Below, in pieces: positions 33,825 through 45,250 of a stretch of DNA of 64,000 nucleotides (position 1 is the stretch's first letter; every line of letters starts with the position of its first letter). The translations under genes were made by a program, and so were the position numbers. The notes under the pieces were generated by a model that ran no database searches, was not told the origin of the DNA, and worked only from the letters and a program-made list of their open reading frames with translations. This DNA is from Annona cherimola (lineage: Eukaryota; Streptophyta; Magnoliopsida; Magnoliales; Annonaceae): the NCBI GenBank assembly GCA_030490835.1, contig CM059975.1, positions 61,557,174 to 61,621,173 of the forward strand, written 5' to 3'.

Positions 33825-36370
33825 TGTGAAACCCAGACAATATACGAATCATTTCGAGTTGTAAACCCTAGATTCTTTTGTAATTATTTTTATGATAAAT
33901 GAAAATTCATGAATTATATTTGTGGATATATGTATTGGAGATAGAAATAATGCAATTAAGAATTTAACTTATGTGAATAGTGCACATGAATAGTAACCGG
34001 GGATTAAGACACGTGATTAAGAGTTAATCACTTGGATTAACCTAATCACAAAAAGACAAAAAAGGAGATTTAATCACTACAATACGAAATAGCAATTCTT
34101 TTTTATATTTTAATACAGTTTTGGATTTTAGTGTAAAATTAAAGAAAAATTCATAATTTGCAATCTAGGCGTCAGATTTAGATAAATTTTTTTATGGATG
34201 GTTAAAAATTCATGATAAACATAATGAATGGTTTAAGATGTGATGAAAATCAAAAATTAAGGGTCAAGATCACACATTAAATGAAGATTAAAAAAGTAGT
34301 TTAACTTTTCATTAAATTACCATTTGACTTTTATTAAATATAAATAATTTAAAAATTAAAAAATTAAATGAAAAAGCAGCTATGGCAGGGGCATGGAAGG
34401 GGGGTGGTTGAGCATTGACCAAAATCAATGGTCCATGATCATCATCATCATAAATCAACGACTAAGATTTAATTAGCTTAAATTAATTAATTTTAAAAGT
34501 AAAAAGTTATAAATAAAAATAGGGCTGCATATGGGGGGCATAAGCAGGCTAGGGTGGGCTTCTCTTGGCTTAATGCACCTTTTTAAAATTATAAAAAATT
34601 ACATTTACAATTTAATACCTCAAGCAAGGGGGTAAATTCTAATTTGATGAAAAATCAAAAAGTATAAATAGGGGGCAGGGGTGGACGTCCAAAGCCACAT
34701 TCACCCAGCTCCACTTGAGCAAATCCCAGCTCCCAAACCTTCCATACGTCCAAGAAAGAAAAGGAGAAAGTTAGAGAGAGAAAGTGTGAGAAAAAGAGGG
34801 ATATCTCCACTTCGGGTAAGTGATTTCTATCTAAAATTTTTTTTGATGTTAATTAGGGGAAAACCATGCTTAGATAATTCCTAAGCATGAGAAAATAAGT
34901 ATATTTATAATGCTTAATTGGAATTATGCCAAAACATCAAAACTTTAGAGCAAAGATAGAGCATTCGGGAAGATAGCATATGATATGTGTAAATAATGCT
35001 CCAAAATTGATAAATGATGATTTGGGATGTATGATTATGATAAATATGATGTTGGAATGATGATATATTAATCTCATGATTTTTGGAATTAAGGATTATA
35101 CATAAGCGAATTTATGTTGATTTTTATTATATGGAGAAAATGATTTATTTAGCCAAGTTAATGATGATAAATTCCAAATGTATGAATTTTTTCATGATAT
35201 ACTAAGCATAATCTATGTCATGGTATTTTTTATTTTTGGAAAAAATGTCAATTTTTGGAACGCATAAACAGTAACCAACACACTGTGAATAGTAACCTCA
35301 GGTGAACAGTGATTTGCTATAGTAATCTACTGCAGTAATTTTCTACAGTAAACAGTGTGATTTTGGAGAAAATTTGAAATTAATATTTAAATATAAGGAT
35401 GGAATTTTTGAGGAACCTATGGATAAAAATATCCGTATAAAGAAATAATGCCCAAATATTATAAAGCATGCATGGGAAGAAGCTTGAATAGAAGAAATGA
35501 ACTATCTTTTTTCCTTGAATAGGAAAAGAAAAAGAAAAAATCGAGGATACCAACTGAGGAGGTAAGCAAGTTATATGTTTTGCAAATTATTTCCAAAATG
35601 CTTGAAATTGTTTGTAAATTGCCTTATGAAATTTATTTAAGGTTGGCCATACCTATAACTGCTTTACATGAACTGAAGTTCATTTGTTAAATTATTTATC
35701 AAATGCTTTTTATGCAATTCTTTATGATTTCCAATATCATGCCGACATGTGAATGTAAATGAGCATGCGCACGAGGAATAGGCCATAGTTGAGGTAGTAA
35801 GCGGACCGGATATCCCCCTCGCTATTGCCAAGTCGCTTATATAGGCCCAGGCCGGTGGCGACCTCCCTGAGATGGGAGTATGTATGGGATGGGCGCCTAG
35901 CTAGTGTCGCATCTAAAGGAATGTCATGAATGCTATGAATGCGTTGCATTTGCATTTTTTGAAATGCATGAAAATGATTGAAAATTATGTATGGCTTGCT
36001 TACTGAGTATTATTACTCACCCATGTTTTTTCAACAACAGATAGGAAATGATGAAGAAGGCAGCATGCAAAATGACATGCAATTTTTGATATAAATGTTG
36101 TATATGTAAATTTTTATGTAAAGACAATGACGATAATTTCGAGATGGAAAAATATCTTTTCAATGATGATATTTTATGAACAGGTTGTGATTATAACTGT
36201 GATATGTGAAATATATTTCATGTTTGATGAATGATGTCAAATTTTCATGTATTGAAGATATATATATATAAACCCTGCCGTGTGATTAGGGCAACAATCC
36301 TGAGTCACGTTTACCAATCAAAAACGGTCCCGGAGTAAGGCTTCTAGGCATCCTAGTTCGGGGCACCACA
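33825..36370 (+). mobile_element. Solo LTR, G1 family, plus orientation
   Basis: The LTR runs from TGTGAAACCC at 33825 to TCGGGGCACCACA at 36370 and is flanked by a perfect GTGTA duplication (33820-33824, 36371-36375). Length is 2546 bp. Landmarks: the GTGATTAAGAGTTAATCAC line near 34012, TATA box TATAAATAG at 34663-34671, a GA-rich leader at 34750-34800, a cluster of short GAACAGT/GAATAGT repeats at 35265-35365, and the 'gtttaccaatca' block near the end. It has no coding sequence; chance ORFs near 34681 and 35737 are not supported. Confidence 0.92.
34663..34671 (+). promoter_or_regulatory. TATA box of G1 solo LTR
   Basis: TATAAATAG sits about 840 bp into the LTR and just before a G-rich then GA-rich leader. 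The same arrangement is seen at about 40720 (CACTATAAATAGGGGGC) in the other plus-strand G1 copy and in reverse near 3855 and 150. Confidence 0.65.
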
Positions 36371-36905
36371 GTGTATCTAATATCCTGCCATGATCTCCAC
36401 ACATCTATGGCCCGACCACAAACTTACGCCCATGGCTCAGCTTAGACACTTGTGTCCATGCACCAGTTAATTGTCTCACAACAAATACCAATAAATAGTC
36501 AATCACATTCATGGCTCCAAATATCACATCACAATAGCCAAACACAACTACCACTCCGAATATCACATTACAACAAATAGTCGTACACATTTACAGCTCC
36601 AAATATCATATCACAACAGCCAAATACAACCATGGCTCCAATTATCATATCATAAAAAATAGTAGGACACATTCACGACTCCAAATATCACATCATTGTA
36701 GCCAGACACAACCATGATTCCCATTATCACATCACAATAAATAGTCAGACACATTTATGGCTCCAAATATCGCATCACAATAGTTGGACACATTCATAGC
36801 TCTAAATATCACATCTAATAAATAGTCGAATACATTTAGGGCTCTAAGTACAATATCTCAATGGCCAGACAGTTTGTCCTAGCCCACCGGCTTCAATGGC
36901 TAAAT
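36371..36905 (-). mobile_element. Uncertain LTR, second part, holding a 41-bp minisatellite
   Basis: This continues the sequence interrupted at 33824. Most of it (36490-36850) is tandem repeats described separately. The end near 36905 abuts the TGTAGTACCC start of the next element. I could not find a closing CA or a target duplication. Confidence 0.35.
36490..36850. repeat. Minisatellite, about nine units of 38-45 bp
   Basis: Units follow the pattern CATGGCTCCAAATATCACAT then CACAATA, then either GCCAGACACAAC or AATAGTCAGACACATT. The GGCTCC-type landmark recurs near 36513, 36553, 36595, 36633, 36678, 36716, 36759, 36798 and 36840. The two spacer types (GCCA.. and AATAGTC..) mostly alternate in the first six units, giving an 80-85 bp higher-order period. 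Later units are all of the second type. Confidence 0.75.
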
Positions 36906-38866
36906 TGTAGTACCCATAATTTTTAGATTGCAAACCATAAGCACATGGCGTATATAAATGAAAATTTTGGGCCATAAAATTAGTAAAATTATAATTTTAT
37001 TAATTGCATAAAATTATAAAGTAAGAAAAGGGGAATTGATAAATAAAAAGGTGAGTTAAAGTGTTATTCTTGAATGGAATAATAATAATAAAGTATATTA
37101 TTTAATTTTAGATTAATAAATTAATTTCTGTCAAATGGTTTAATTTAAGTAATTTATTGATTTAAATTATTTAAATCAATGAATGACCATGATTTAATGG
37201 TTTAAATGCATATGGTGGGTATAAGTTATAAAATTTAAAATATTATGATTCATGACATATAAATATATATGGACACATAAGAAATTTTAAAAAAAACATA
37301 CGAAGGGTAGCTGCACATATGTACCTATGGATTACCTTAAGTGGGGCCACAAAAGGCAGCCCCTTTTCTCCTAGTGCACGAACAGAGAATGGGGGGAAAA
37401 TGGGATAGAGAAGGAGAAGAAGATAAAGAAGAGGAGAACAGGAGGAAGGTAGAAGAAGGAAAGAAGGAGAAGATGGAGAGGAACCGGTCATCCACCACCA
37501 CATTGTCGCCGATGCAAACCATTGATGTTGTCAACCCATCAAGGGTATCAAAGCCAAAAAATGGTAAAAGTATATAAGGAAAAGATGATACAGGGTGAGC
37601 TAACAGAGGATTTGTTGGGAAGGGGCCCTACATAGTATGTCTCATAGATCTTTAAGTGCTCAAATTGCTCTTTACCCATGCAAACCTTCTTATGAAAATT
37701 TAAATGAATAATATCCATTCTTAGCAAATTGAAGAATAGATTAGGATAAAAATAAGTAAATTAAGTGTTATGATTTAATTTACTTATTATTTCTTTTACC
37801 TTTGGGTAGAATGTTGCATAAGAAAAAGAATGTTGTTGTGATAGAATAATGATAGGAAGTGAAAAAAATCTAATTGAAAAACAAGAGGCTAGGTGATTCT
37901 TGTTTGAGTGAGCGATGAGGGGCCTTTCCAAATGACTAATGTAAAATAGGAATTATAAAGATAAAATTTGAATGAAATTCTCGTATGCAAATGTTTTTAT
38001 GTCTCAATTGCATATATCAATGTGTGTTACGCACTTGTTTTGTTTTGTATAAATAAGAATAGAAAGCATTAAGTGAAAATGTATGTAAAATTTATGAATC
38101 AAAATATTCAATGTGATATGTTGAGATTATAAAATGATAGATTATATATGCATGTTAATTGTAGGAATAATGCTAAAGAAATAAAATACCCTCTCAATAG
38201 TTTATAAATACTGAAATGGTTTCAGGATAAAAACTTTATAAGGAGGGGAGAATGTTGCACCCACAATTTTTAGATTGCAACCCACAACACGTGGCATATA
38301 TAAATAAAAAATTTTGGGCCTTAAAATTAGTAAAATTATAATTTTATTAATTGCCTAAAATTATAAAGTAAGAAAAGAGAATCGATAAATAAAAAATTGA
38401 TGAGTTAGAGTGCTATTGTTGAATGGAATAATAATAATAACAATAAAGTGTATTATTTAATTTTAGGTTAATTAATTAATTTCAGTCAAATGGTTTAATT
38501 TAAGTAATTAATTAATTTAAATTATTTAAATCAATGAATGACCATGATTTAATGTCTTAAATGCATATAGTGGCTATAAGTTATAAAATTTAAAATATTA
38601 TGATTCACGATATATAAATATATATGAAAATATGTAAGAAATTTAAAAAATACGAAGGGTAGCCACACGTGTGTGTGCGGGGACTACTTTAAGTGGGGCC
38701 ACAAAAGGCAGCCCCTTTTCTCCCAGTGCATGATTATAGAATGCGGAGAAAAAAAAGGAAAGAGAAGGAGAAGAAGAGAAAGAAGAGGAGAAGAGAAGGA
38801 AGGAAGAAGAAAGAGAGGAGGAGAAGATGGAGAGGAGCCGGTCGTCCACCACCACGTTGTCACCAG
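36906..38866 (+). mobile_element. Small non-coding LTR pair
   Basis: Two copies of an LTR-like sequence start TGTAGTACCC at 36906 and TGTTGCACCC at 38253. Both continue CATAATTTTTAGATTGC-like, then a shared AT-rich body, a GTGGGGCCACAAAAGGCAGCC block (37340, 38694) and a GA-rich tract (37390-37480, 38740-38835). The second copy is preceded by a purine run, AAGGAGGGGAGAA (38240-38252), as expected of a polypurine tract before a 3' LTR. Sequence between the copies (about 37600-38239) has no recognisable coding. I read it as a non-autonomous element; a tandem LTR arrangement is the alternative. The second copy is cut at 38866 by SIR-3. Confidence 0.6.
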
Positions 38867-39900
38867 TGTTGTCAACAAATGGCAAATCAAGCACAATCTA
38901 TGTTTTGATAATTAACAATTCAATTTGAGAGGTTTTAAAGCACTAACATGTGTATTAAGATGTGTTAAGGATTAGATACTTCAAAATTCAAAACTTGGCA
39001 AGTCAAGTTACATGCCATGTCAACTTAGGTTAAGTCGATACCAAGATCGACTTCACATCGACTTCAAAGGATCATTTTCTAACAGTGCTAAAAATGTGGA
39101 CGTGTAAGCAGGCGAAGTTGCAACTGAAGTTGACTTCGCATGCAACCTGGGGGAAATCACAACTCAAGTCGACTCTATCAGCGACTTGGGGTATCTTCAA
39201 GCTGTTCGAAGCTGAATCTGACAAAGTCAAGTCGAGACCGAAGTCGACTCCAATATAGGACTTAGGTGAAGTCATGCATGAAGTAGACTCAGACATGCGA
39301 CTTGAGTTGAGTTAAAAGTCGAGTCGACCCCAGCATTTAACTTGAATACAAGAAATTCAAATCATGAAGTTTCAAACCCAGGGATGATAAGTTTGACTCA
39401 GGAAACATCACACTAACATGATTTAAGATCCAAACAAGTTCATCCAAGAATGCTCAAATGAACTTGACCGAGCTCAATATTCAAGAAGTTCCAAAGGCCA
39501 CATACACAAGTGAAAACTTATGAAGATAAAATATGAAGAAACAAGGAAAATTATCCTAAAGGATCAAGTTTACACTGTGTCAAGGTTCCAGTGAACCGAG
39601 CAGAGTATGAAGTTGCAACCCAAGTCATCATCACCTGCGACTTAGGTCAAGTCTGAGATCAAGGCGACCTGAAATGGAACCTGACTAAAGAGCTGAAGAC
39701 CGAAATAACAACCTAAGTTAATGCTAGTCTGTGACTTGAGTGAAGTCCCACCCAAGGTCAACTCCGAATGCAACTTGAATCACAGCGGTCAAAAAAATTT
39801 GAACGTTGGTTCATTGAATGCACGCCACCTATAGCCAAACGTTCAAATTTATTCCTCTCCTATTTAATTTTGATAAAATGGAAGGGAGAGGGTTAGCTAG
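38867..39900 (+). mobile_element. SIR-3 5' LTR, first part (Sirevirus-like, plus orientation)
   Basis: The LTR starts TGTTGTCAACAAATGG, matching TGTTGGAAACAAGTG of the family, and continues with ATGTTTTGATAATTAACAA. It carries a worn palindrome array at 38999-39330 and a further cluster at 39590-39790, then GAACGTTGG...CCAAACGTTC at 39798-39846, just before the interrupted TATA region. Many of the cores are decayed (for example AGTTGACTT), which agrees with SIR-3 being the oldest Sirevirus of this stack: it hosts two later insertions in its LTR and one in its gag. Confidence 0.8.
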
Positions 39901-42900
39901 TGTGAAACCCCAATCTTAGACACGTGTATAAAACCTTAAGGTTGTAAACCCTAGGTAATATAATAATAAAATATATATTCATGAGTATGAAAACATGTGT
40001 ATTAGAGGTTAAAGAAATGCAATTATGGGATTAAACCTTATGAATAGTGCACGTGAATAGTAATTAAGGTGATTAAGAGTTAATCATGTAGATTAACCTA
40101 ATCACAAAATGACAAAAAAGAGATTTAATCACTACAGGACGAAATAGCAATACTTTTTTATATTTTAATGGAATTTTGGATTTTAGTGAAAGATTAAAGA
40201 AAAATTCATAATTTGCAATCCGGACGTCGGATTTCGATGAAATTTTTTATGGATGGTTAAAAATTCATGATGAACATGATGAATGAGTTAAGATGTGATG
40301 AAAATCACAAATCAAGGGTCAAGATTAAACGTCAAATGGTGATAAAAAAGTAACTTATCTTTTTCAATAAATTACTTTTGACTTTTTATTAAAATAAATA
40401 ATTTAAAAATAAAAAAATTAAATGAAAAGGAAGCTATGGAAGGGATGTTGCAGGGGGTTGGTTGGAAAATTTGACCAAAATCAATGGTCCATGATCATCA
40501 TCATCATAAACCAACGGCTAGGATTTAATTAGCTTAACATAAATAAATTTTAATAAATAAAAAATCTAGAAAAATAGGGTTTCCATAGGGGGGCTGGATC
40601 AGGCCTAGGGTGGGCTGCACAAGACTCCATGTATTTTTTAAAATTATAAAAAAAAACACATTTGCAATTTAATACCTCAAGCAAGGGGGGGTAAATTGCA
40701 AATTCATGAAATTTGGAGCACTATAAATAGGGGGCAATGCCTTGAACGAATTCACATTCATCCCAAGCTCAAAATTCACTTGAAAAACTTCATTTCCCAT
40801 CCCCCACACGTTCTAGCCAAGAGAGAAGAGAGAAAGAGAAGGTTAGAGAAAGAAAATGCAAGTAGGAGGAGAGTTTTTCTACTTCGGATAAGTAAATTCT
40901 ATCCAAATTTCTTTTGGATGTTAAGTAGGGAAAAACCATGCTTAGATAATTCCTAATCATGAAAAAATAAGTATAGTTATAATGCTTAATAGGAATTAGG
41001 CCAAAACATCAAAAATTTGGAGCAAAGATAGAGCATTCGGGAAGATAGCATATGATATGTGTAAATAATGCTCCAAAATTGATAAATGATGATTTGAGAT
41101 GAATGAATATGATAAATATGATGTTGGAATGATGATATATTAATTTCATGATTTTTGGAATTAAGGATTATGCTTAAGTGAATTTATGTTGATTTTTAGT
41201 ATATGGAGAAAATGATTTATTTGGCCAAGTTAATGATGATAAATTCAAAATTCATGAATTTTCCCATGATGTACTAACTAAGAGCTATGTCATGGTATTT
41301 TTTATTTTTGGAAAAAATGTCAATTTTTGGAACCCATGAACAGTAATCCATGTTGCTGTGAACAGTAACCTCGAGTGAACAGTACCCATGAACAGTTATG
41401 AACACTAACCTGCTACAGTAACTTGAACAGTAACTATGAACAGTGAACAACGTGATTTTGGGAAATTTTGAGATTTATTTTCATATTTTATGAGGATATA
41501 TGAATGGAATTTTTAAATGATTTATGGATAAAAATCCATATAAGGAGGTAATGATCGAGTATATTTATTAGATTAACCTCTATAGAAATAAGGTAATGGA
41601 TGATTATAAAGCATGCATGGGAAGTAAATTAAGACATGGAATGGATGGATAAAATATCATTTTTTCTTGTATAGGAAAAGGAAAAGAAAAGGTAGAGGAC
41701 ACAGACTGAGGAGGTAAGCAAGCACAACTTTGAAAATGTGATTTTATTGCTTCATTGTAAGCAAGCACAATTTTGAAAATGTGATTTTATTGCTTCATTG
41801 TAAGCAAGAACAACTTTGAAAATGTGATTTTATTCTCAAGTATTTATGAAATGTGTTTAAGGGTGGTAATTCCTATAATGTTTTGAAATGATGAATGTTT
41901 ATGAGTTTTCATGAAAAGTCATGTCGGCATATTGATATCATGTGATGTTCATGGACATATGCACATGTATGATGTATAATGAAGATGCTTTAGTGGAGGT
42001 AGAAAGCGGATCAGAGGGTCCCCCTTCACTATTGCCGAGTCGTATGGGCTGTGTGCCGACGCCGTCCTCTCCAGAGGTGGAGGCAAAGGAATGTTATGTG
42101 TGAATGAATGCATTGAATTTTCATACGTGGATTGAAAAGGAAAGCATGAATTTGAAATGATGTTTTTAAGGGATGGTGCAAATAATTCTCTACAAGAGAA
42201 TGACAAGTTACCTGATGTAAGAGGTATATAATGCCGGGAAAATCAAAAGTCATGCATTTAGGAACCATGTAGGCATCAAGAGGAAGAGAGGTTCCCCTTG
42301 ATGAGGCCAAGTCGGAGACAGCCGGCGTATTGGACCATGCTATGTGAGATGTTCCCTGGGCTAGTGTACCCGCACACGAAGGTTTATGTCAGGAGTGGAA
42401 AGGAAGCATTTGCACATCCAATGTTTATGAAATGATTTTTATGAAAATGTTTCTATTTCATTGATAGTTGATCACTTGCTAAGTGTCTTCTATCGAATGG
42501 AGAGAAATGCATTTACGAATGGTTTACATGAATGGTTTACAAGAATGATTTTCATGAATGATTTATGAAAGATTTCCAAAAATGATTTACGAAAAGGTTT
42601 CTATTCCGTTGGTAGTTGATCACTTGGTAAGTGTCTTCTATCGAATAGAGAGAAATGCATTTAAATGAAAAAAAAATGCTTGCTTATTGAGTTACGACTC
42701 ATGTTTTGTTTTCTCAACCTCAAACAGGTGTAGGGAAAGCCAAGAGATGAAGGGCATGTGTTGCTAAAGGAAAAGAGATAATCTACAAAGGTTAGTAGAT
42801 TTTTGTATGAATAGATGCCCTAATGGGATATGATTAAAAAGGACATACGTTGTATGAAATTATGAAGTGATGAATAATATGAGAAGTTGATGATTTATAA

Positions 42901-43095
42901 TAATATGGATAAGTCCATTATGAATGATGATGAGTATATGTTTATGTGATGAAAGAAAACAAAAAGAAAAAAAAATTGGACGAGATTCAATTAAGAACCC
43001 ACCGCGTGATCAGGGCAACAATCCTGAGTCACATTTACTAATTAACAAGATCTTGGAGTAAGGACTATGTGGATGCCTCGGTTCGGGGCGCCACA
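39901..43095 (+). mobile_element. Solo LTR, G1 family, plus orientation, in SIR-3 LTR
   Basis: The LTR runs TGTGAAACCCC (39901) to GGTTCGGGGCGCCACA (43095), 3195 bp, with a perfect GCTAG duplication (39896-39900, 43096-43100). It has a TATA box in CACTATAAATAGGGGGC near 40720, a GA-rich leader at 40820-40860, GAACAGT repeats at 41335-41460, a 43-bp triplication at 41714-41834, and a repeated GATAGTTGATCACTT block (about 42462 and 42610). It has no coding sequence. It is the longest G1 copy because of these internal duplications. Confidence 0.93.
41714..41834. repeat. 43-bp tandem repeat, 2.8 copies
   Basis: GTAAGCAAGCACAACTTTG starts units at 41714, 41757 and 41800. The first two are nearly identical over the full 43 bp; the third ends early in ATTTTATTC. 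The single-copy equivalent is seen in the G1 copy at 35570-35600. A recent local duplication after the LTR was made is the simplest explanation. Confidence 0.9.
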
Positions 43096-43100
43096 GCTAG

Positions 43101-43208
43101 TGTATTAAATACGCTTCACCTTCCAACTTTCTAACATTTAAGTGCTCCTTAAGGAGATCTATAAGAAGAACTTTGCTCTTTGATGGCAAGTTCTCAAGTA
43201 TACATCCA
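43101..43208 (+). mobile_element. SIR-3 5' LTR, second part
   Basis: This short piece of the SIR-3 LTR lies between two later insertions. It contains TGTATTAAATACGCTTCACC and a block comparable to 61300-61400 (leader after the TATA box). The last bases, ATCCA at 43204-43208, are the left duplication of SIR-2. Confidence 0.75.
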
Positions 43209-44939
43209 TGTTGGTCCCGAGTTAAGGGCAATTACCCAAGAGGGAAGGGGTGAATTGGGTATTTAAAATTTTCAACTTAAACAGAAACTTTATCCCGGAT
43301 TAATCTAGTCCCCTTTATGAAGAAATAAAGTGGAAAGCAATATAGTGTAGAGAGCAGAAATAAAAATCAACAAGCAAGGTTTTTATAGTGGTTCGGGCAA
43401 CCTCCCTACTCCACTTTTCCAAGTTCACACCTCTTGTGACTTGGGTTCCACTATTGTATTTCACAAATACAACTAAAGTCATTGCTTCTAGATTCCAGCT
43501 CTAGGGGGCATCAACAATACACAGCACAAGTAGGTGACGAGTTCCACTCCAATTACACACTACTTTGCTTACACTTGATCTTAGTTACCCAAACTAAATC
43601 AAGTTCAATACAACAAGAAGTAACAAAAGAAAGTTTCTACACGTTACTGTTGTGTAGAGGCAGATTTCGCGCAGAGAAGAACTTGTAACGTAGGCTTAAT
43701 GATTCAGCAAACAGCTCTTGGCAGTTTGGAAACAAGGTTCTTTTTCAAAATGTTGGCTTGATCACCTAAAGCTCTTAAAGATGAGAGTTATGCTCAATCA
43801 ATGATTTCTCAGCTACCCTCCTCATTCATATTAGATGCCTTATATAATTTGCGAGGGAATCCGAACGTTTGGAGGTAGGTGGCGTGCATTTAATGCGCCA
43901 ACGTTCGTAAAAAATTTTACCGTTGCGACCCAAGTCGCAGGTGGAGTCGACTTCAGGTGCGACTTCACCCAAGTAGCAGATGGAGTCGACTTCGGGTGCT
44001 ACTTTGCCTGTCCACAGCTTCTTCAAGTTCCATTCCGGGTCGACTTGGTCATCGACTTGACCCAAGTCGCAGGTGAAGTCGACTTCGGTTGCGACTTCAC
44101 TTCTTCAGCTTGCTAGTTGAACTTGAAGTTCTTGGAATGTCTTGCTTGTTTGAATTTCTTCACGTTTGGTTGTTCTTCCAATGATTATATCTTTTGCAAC
44201 TTAGTATAATCATCCTAGCTGGATGTCCTTTTAGCTTCGTGACTTGCAAACTTTGAATCCTTGTAATCTTGAGTACTTGAATCTTAAAATGCATGGAAGA
44301 TGTCTGAGTAAGTGTTCATGATCCAATCATGATGGATTCATGCAGCCCTGCTTGCTTTGATCTTCATCTGATCTTCGTTTGATCCTTATTTGGTCCATGT
44401 TGAGTGTCTGAGTTGAATTGATCTTCATTTCCACTTGAATCTAGCATTGAGCCGTCTTAATCTGCAAGTTCCGCACTGAAGTCGAAGTTGAAGTCGACTT
44501 GGTCTGTGACTTCACCCAAGTCGCATGCGGAGTCGACTTGAGATGTGGCTTCAGAGCTCTCATCCCCGATTTCAACTCTGGATGAAAATGACGCCTTGAA
44601 GTCGAAGTTGGAGTCAACTAGGTCTGCGACTTCACCCAAGTCGCATGCGAAGTCGACTTGGGATGCGACTTCGGCAGCTCTCATTCTTGATTTCAACTCT
44701 GGAAGGAAATGACCTCTTGAAGTCGCTGCTGGAGTCGACTTGGGGATCAACTTGGCCTAAGTCGATGCCTGAGTTGACTTGAAGATCGACTTAACTTGCC
44801 ATGCTTTATATTCTTCAATTTTATAACCTTTAATCATTTCCACAAACACGTTAGTAACCAAAACTTACTCAAATTGATTTGTTGATCATCAAAACTTAGA
44901 CTTGGCTTATTTTCCACATGTTTCCCACAATCTTCCTCT
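43209..44939 (-). repeat. SIR-2 3' LTR
   Basis: This 1731-bp LTR has palindrome arrays at 43925-44100 and 44475-44790, the interrupted inverted repeat with GAACGTT arms at about 43862-43908, and a TATATAA box near 43840 (minus strand). The polypurine tract AAAAAGAGGAAGA follows at 44940-44953 on the plus coordinate. The minus-strand start reads TGTGGG rather than TGTTGG. Confidence 0.92.
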
Positions 44940-45250
44940 TTTTGATGATTGACAAAATCGATTTTAGTGTATACCGTTCAATGTCTTTAAAACATACTAT
45001 TTGTGCATTTTGAAGTTTAACATGCATATGTTACTTCCAATAAATCACAAGTTAAAAATAGACATATTTTACTTTCAATACATCATAAAATCATTCATAC
45101 ACATATTTAAGACGGAGACTCAAATCCCGATCTCTTCTCTCCCTTTTTGTCAATTTATCAAAAAATAGAGATGGAGCGGGTTAATCCTTTGAGAATGGCG
45201 GGTTGCTCCCCCTGAACCTGTGCTCCCCCTCAACTTGTGCTTATCTAAGT
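44940..45250 (-). mobile_element. SIR-2 3' noncoding region with two polypurine tracts and an envelope-like leftover
   Basis: The first polypurine tract is at 44940-44953 and the second, TTGACAAAAAGGGAGAGAAG, at 45134-45153. Both have counterparts in SIR-1. At 45173-45235 about 60 bp (AGCGGGTT...TTGCTCCCCCTGA...CTGTGCTCCCCCT) corresponds to the Pro-rich part of the SIR-1 envelope-like ORF at 10585-10645. The rest of that ORF, the GA tract and the internal palindrome array are absent, so at least two deletions occurred. Confidence 0.65.

Noticed and set aside
34816..34822. GGTAAGT after the GA-rich leader of the G1 solo LTR, possibly a splice donor
   Set aside because: The other plus-strand copy has GGATAAGT at the same place, and no acceptor or transcript evidence can be seen here.
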